42,097 bases of DNA from the NCBI RefSeq assembly GCF_017848645.1, contig NZ_JAFEIF010000003.1:1-42097 (forward strand). Direction: 5' to 3'. Position numbers and translations under genes: made by a program. Source of the DNA: Limnohabitans sp. (GTDB lineage Bacteria > Pseudomonadota > Gammaproteobacteria > Burkholderiales > Burkholderiaceae_C). The notes below the pieces were generated by a model. The model was given only the letters and a program-made list of their open reading frames with translations. It was not told where the DNA came from and did no database searches. Positions 40,678 through 42,097 of this stretch are shown here, one piece after another (position 1 is the first letter of the stretch; each line of letters starts with the position of its first letter).

Positions 40678-41468
40678 ACACTTCCCCTGTCTTGACTGGC
40701 CGCTGCACTTTGGTGGGCGCTGGCCCCGGTGACCCGGAGCTGCTCACCCTCAAAGCCGTCAAAGCGATTGCCAGCGCCACCGTTTTGCTGGTCGATGACC
40801 TGGTCAATGACGGGGTGCTGGTCCACGCCTCACCCACGGCCCGCATCGTGCATGTGGGCAAACGGGGCGGCTGCAGCAGCACACCCCAGGCTTTCATCGA
40901 CAAGCTGATGATCCAAGCGGTGCAAGCCGGCGAACAGGTGGTGCGCCTCAAGGGGGGCGACCCGTTCATCTTTGGACGCGGCGGTGAAGAGGTGGAGCAC
41001 CTGCGCGCAGCGGGCATTGACGTCCAGGTGGTCAACGGCATCACCTCGGGGCTGGCGGGCATGAGCAGCCTGGGCGCACCGCTGACGCACCGCGATCACG
41101 CCCACGGCGTGGTGTTCGTCACCGGCCACGCCAAGCCCGGCGACAGCGGCACCGACTGGCCTCAACTGGCGCGTACCGCCCAGCAGGCTAAGCTGACCTT
41201 GGTCATTTACATGGGCGTGAGCCATCTGGACACGATCACGCAAGGCCTGCTGCAGGGCCTGCCCGCCGCCACGCCCGTGGCCATCGTGCAGCACGCCAGC
41301 TTGCCCACACAGCGCCAAGCCTTGACCACGCTGGGCGATCTGGTGGGCACCATGGACCGAGAGGGCCTGCAAAGCCCGAGCATCATTGTGGTGGGCGATG
41401 TGGTGCAAGGGGCCAAGGCTTGGGGCAACCCGCAGCAGAGCCTGCAGAACACTGCCTTGCTGGCTTGA
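40674..41468 (+). CDS. cobA: Uroporphyrinogen-III C-methyltransferase (SUMT)
   Basis: A 264-residue tetrapyrrole methylase. It transfers two methyl groups from SAM to uroporphyrinogen III, giving precorrin-2 for sirohaem or cobalamin. TLVGAGPGDPELLTLKAVKA (from residue 12) and VRLKGGDPFIFGRGGEEVEH are diagnostic, along with VNGITSGLAGMSSLGAPLTH. The CysG oxidase/chelatase domain is absent, so this is a stand-alone SUMT. The start overlaps the ybiB stop. In related genomes this kind of pair often lies near sulfite or nitrite reductase genes; none is visible here. Confidence 0.95.
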   Translation: MNTSPVLTGRCTLVGAGPGDPELLTLKAVKAIASATVLLVDDLVNDGVLVHASPTARIVHVGKRGGCSSTPQAFIDKLMIQAVQAGEQVVRLKGGDPFIFGRGGEEVEHLRAAGIDVQVVNGITSGLAGMSSLGAPLTHRDHAHGVVFVTGHAKPGDSGTDWPQLARTAQQAKLTLVIYMGVSHLDTITQGLLQGLPAATPVAIVQHASLPTQRQALTTLGDLVGTMDREGLQSPSIIVVGDVVQGAKAWGNPQQSLQNTALLA

Positions 41469-41584
41469 CCTGGCACCCCCGATTACAAAATCGAACAATT
41501 TGCACTTGGCGAAATCAAAACAGCACGGCGCAGCCACTAGACTTTGCCGCGCGGCACTTTTCGCCGCGAGCAAGGGAGTGATTC

Positions 41585-42013
41585 ATGGGACTTTTTGATT
41601 CAATCGCAGGCCAAGTGGCACAACAGGCCGCTTCGGCGCTGTCGGGCAAGCACAACGCAGACGGCAACCAAATCATGACAATGCTGACGGGTTTGCTGAA
41701 CAACCCCGAAATTGGTGGCATCGGTGGCCTGGTCAGTGCCTTTCAGAAAAACGGCTTGGGCGATGTGGTGGCCTCTTGGATTTCCAACAACACCAATTTG
41801 CCAATTTCTGCGGAACAAATCCAGTCCGTGCTGGGCCAAGGGCCTTTGCAGGATGTGGCCAGCAAAATGGGCCTGTCTTCGGGCGACGTGGCCTCTGCCC
41901 TGTCCGAGCGCCTGCCCGGCCTGGTGGACCAACTCACCCCCAATGGCCAGCTGCCCAGTGGCGACTTGATGGCGCAGGGCTTGGGCATGCTCAAAGGCTT
42001 CATGAAGTCCTGA
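41585..42013 (+). CDS. YidB-family protein
   Basis: A 142-residue protein of the YidB/DUF937 family: MGLFDSIAGQVAQQAASALS at the start, LTGLLNNPEIGGIGGLVSAF, QKNGLGDVVASWISNNTNLP, ISAEQIQSVLGQGPLQDVAS and a final PNGQLPSGDLMAQGLGML. It is mostly helical and glycine-rich, with no signal peptide. The cellular role is poorly known. AGGGAG lies seven bases before the ATG. A strong terminator follows the stop, so it is a single-gene unit. Confidence 0.93.
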   Translation: MGLFDSIAGQVAQQAASALSGKHNADGNQIMTMLTGLLNNPEIGGIGGLVSAFQKNGLGDVVASWISNNTNLPISAEQIQSVLGQGPLQDVASKMGLSSGDVASALSERLPGLVDQLTPNGQLPSGDLMAQGLGMLKGFMKS

Positions 42014-42031
42014 GCCACGGTGCCTTTCCCC

Positions 42032-42055
42032 AAAACGCCCCTCGGGGCGTTTTTT
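42032..42055 (+). terminator. Intrinsic terminator of the YidB gene
   Basis: AAAACGCCC and GGGCGTTTT form a nine-base stem with a CTCG loop, followed by a run of T (42050-42055). It lies 18 bp after the stop codon and is symmetric enough to work in both directions. Confidence 0.9.
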
Positions 42056-42097
42056 CGTCTGCCCCTCATTGGCCCCCTGCCCGCCGCGCCCCTTTAC

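Noticed and set aside
1..42097. CRISPR array, complete insertion sequence, prophage, rRNA or tRNA genes
   Set aside because: No regularly spaced repeats, transposase or phage structural genes and no tRNA- or rRNA-like sequence were seen on reading through both strands; short tRNAs could still be missed by eye.

Overview
The window looks like a chromosomal segment of a GC-rich betaproteobacterium, most likely Burkholderiales/Comamonadaceae (a Limnohabitans, Rhodoferax or Polaromonas relative). The reasons are the high GC with strong GC bias at third codon positions, Bug-family (TctC-like) solute-binding proteins, the ybiB-cobA pair, and the general character of the proteins. The genus is inference from protein style only; no rRNA or tRNA gene is present to fix it.

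Layout. 0-2.0 kb: a lower-GC membrane-anchored coiled-coil/winged-helix protein, a small membrane protein and a ParE/RelE-type toxin-antitoxin pair. 2.2-8.4 kb: mostly single genes. These are a TerB-DUF697 protein, a decayed oligopeptide-type ABC binding-protein pseudogene, a SOUL haem-binding protein, an HNH nuclease, two small membrane proteins, a FolB-like protein and a PNPOx-like flavoprotein. 8.5-10.0 kb: a lower-GC serine hydrolase with a tandem remnant of a second one. 10.2-12.4 kb: an SOS unit (LexA box, umuD, cho) followed by a toxin-first HigBA-like module with a perfect palindromic operator. 12.4-19.4 kb: assorted hydrolases (2-keto-4-pentenoate hydratase-like, MBL fold, transglutaminase-like plus an orphan partner, dienelactone hydrolase-like, C45 acyltransferase-like, M81/MlrC-like).

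19.5-27.9 kb is one long leftward operon: aldehyde dehydrogenase, ThDP-dependent decarboxylase-like enzyme, Bug binding protein, two FAD monooxygenases and an MFS transporter, with an inverted-repeat operator candidate upstream of the first gene. Together they look like uptake and oxidation of an aromatic or 2-oxo acid, but no ring-cleavage enzyme is present. 28.2-32.4 kb holds an orphan protein, a branched-chain-type binding protein, tsaD, and a ModA-like protein without a signal peptide.

32.5-39.6 kb is a sugar-acid-type locus: a LacI/GntR-type repressor diverges from a six-gene operon (SMP-30 lactonase, cytochrome b561, ABC ATPase, Tat-type binding protein, two permeases), with a perfect GTTACCGGTAAC palindrome between them. 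A 51-bp near-identical copy of the 3' end of the ModA-like gene lies just after this operon. 39.8-42.0 kb: ybiB and cobA (translationally coupled), then yidB with a strong terminator.

No complete mobile element, CRISPR array, rRNA or tRNA was seen. Gene decay (two pseudogene remnants and one decayed ABC protein), two toxin-antitoxin modules and two REP-like palindromes mark the left 20 kb as the more fluid part. All coordinates and motif residues were read by eye; no searches were run.
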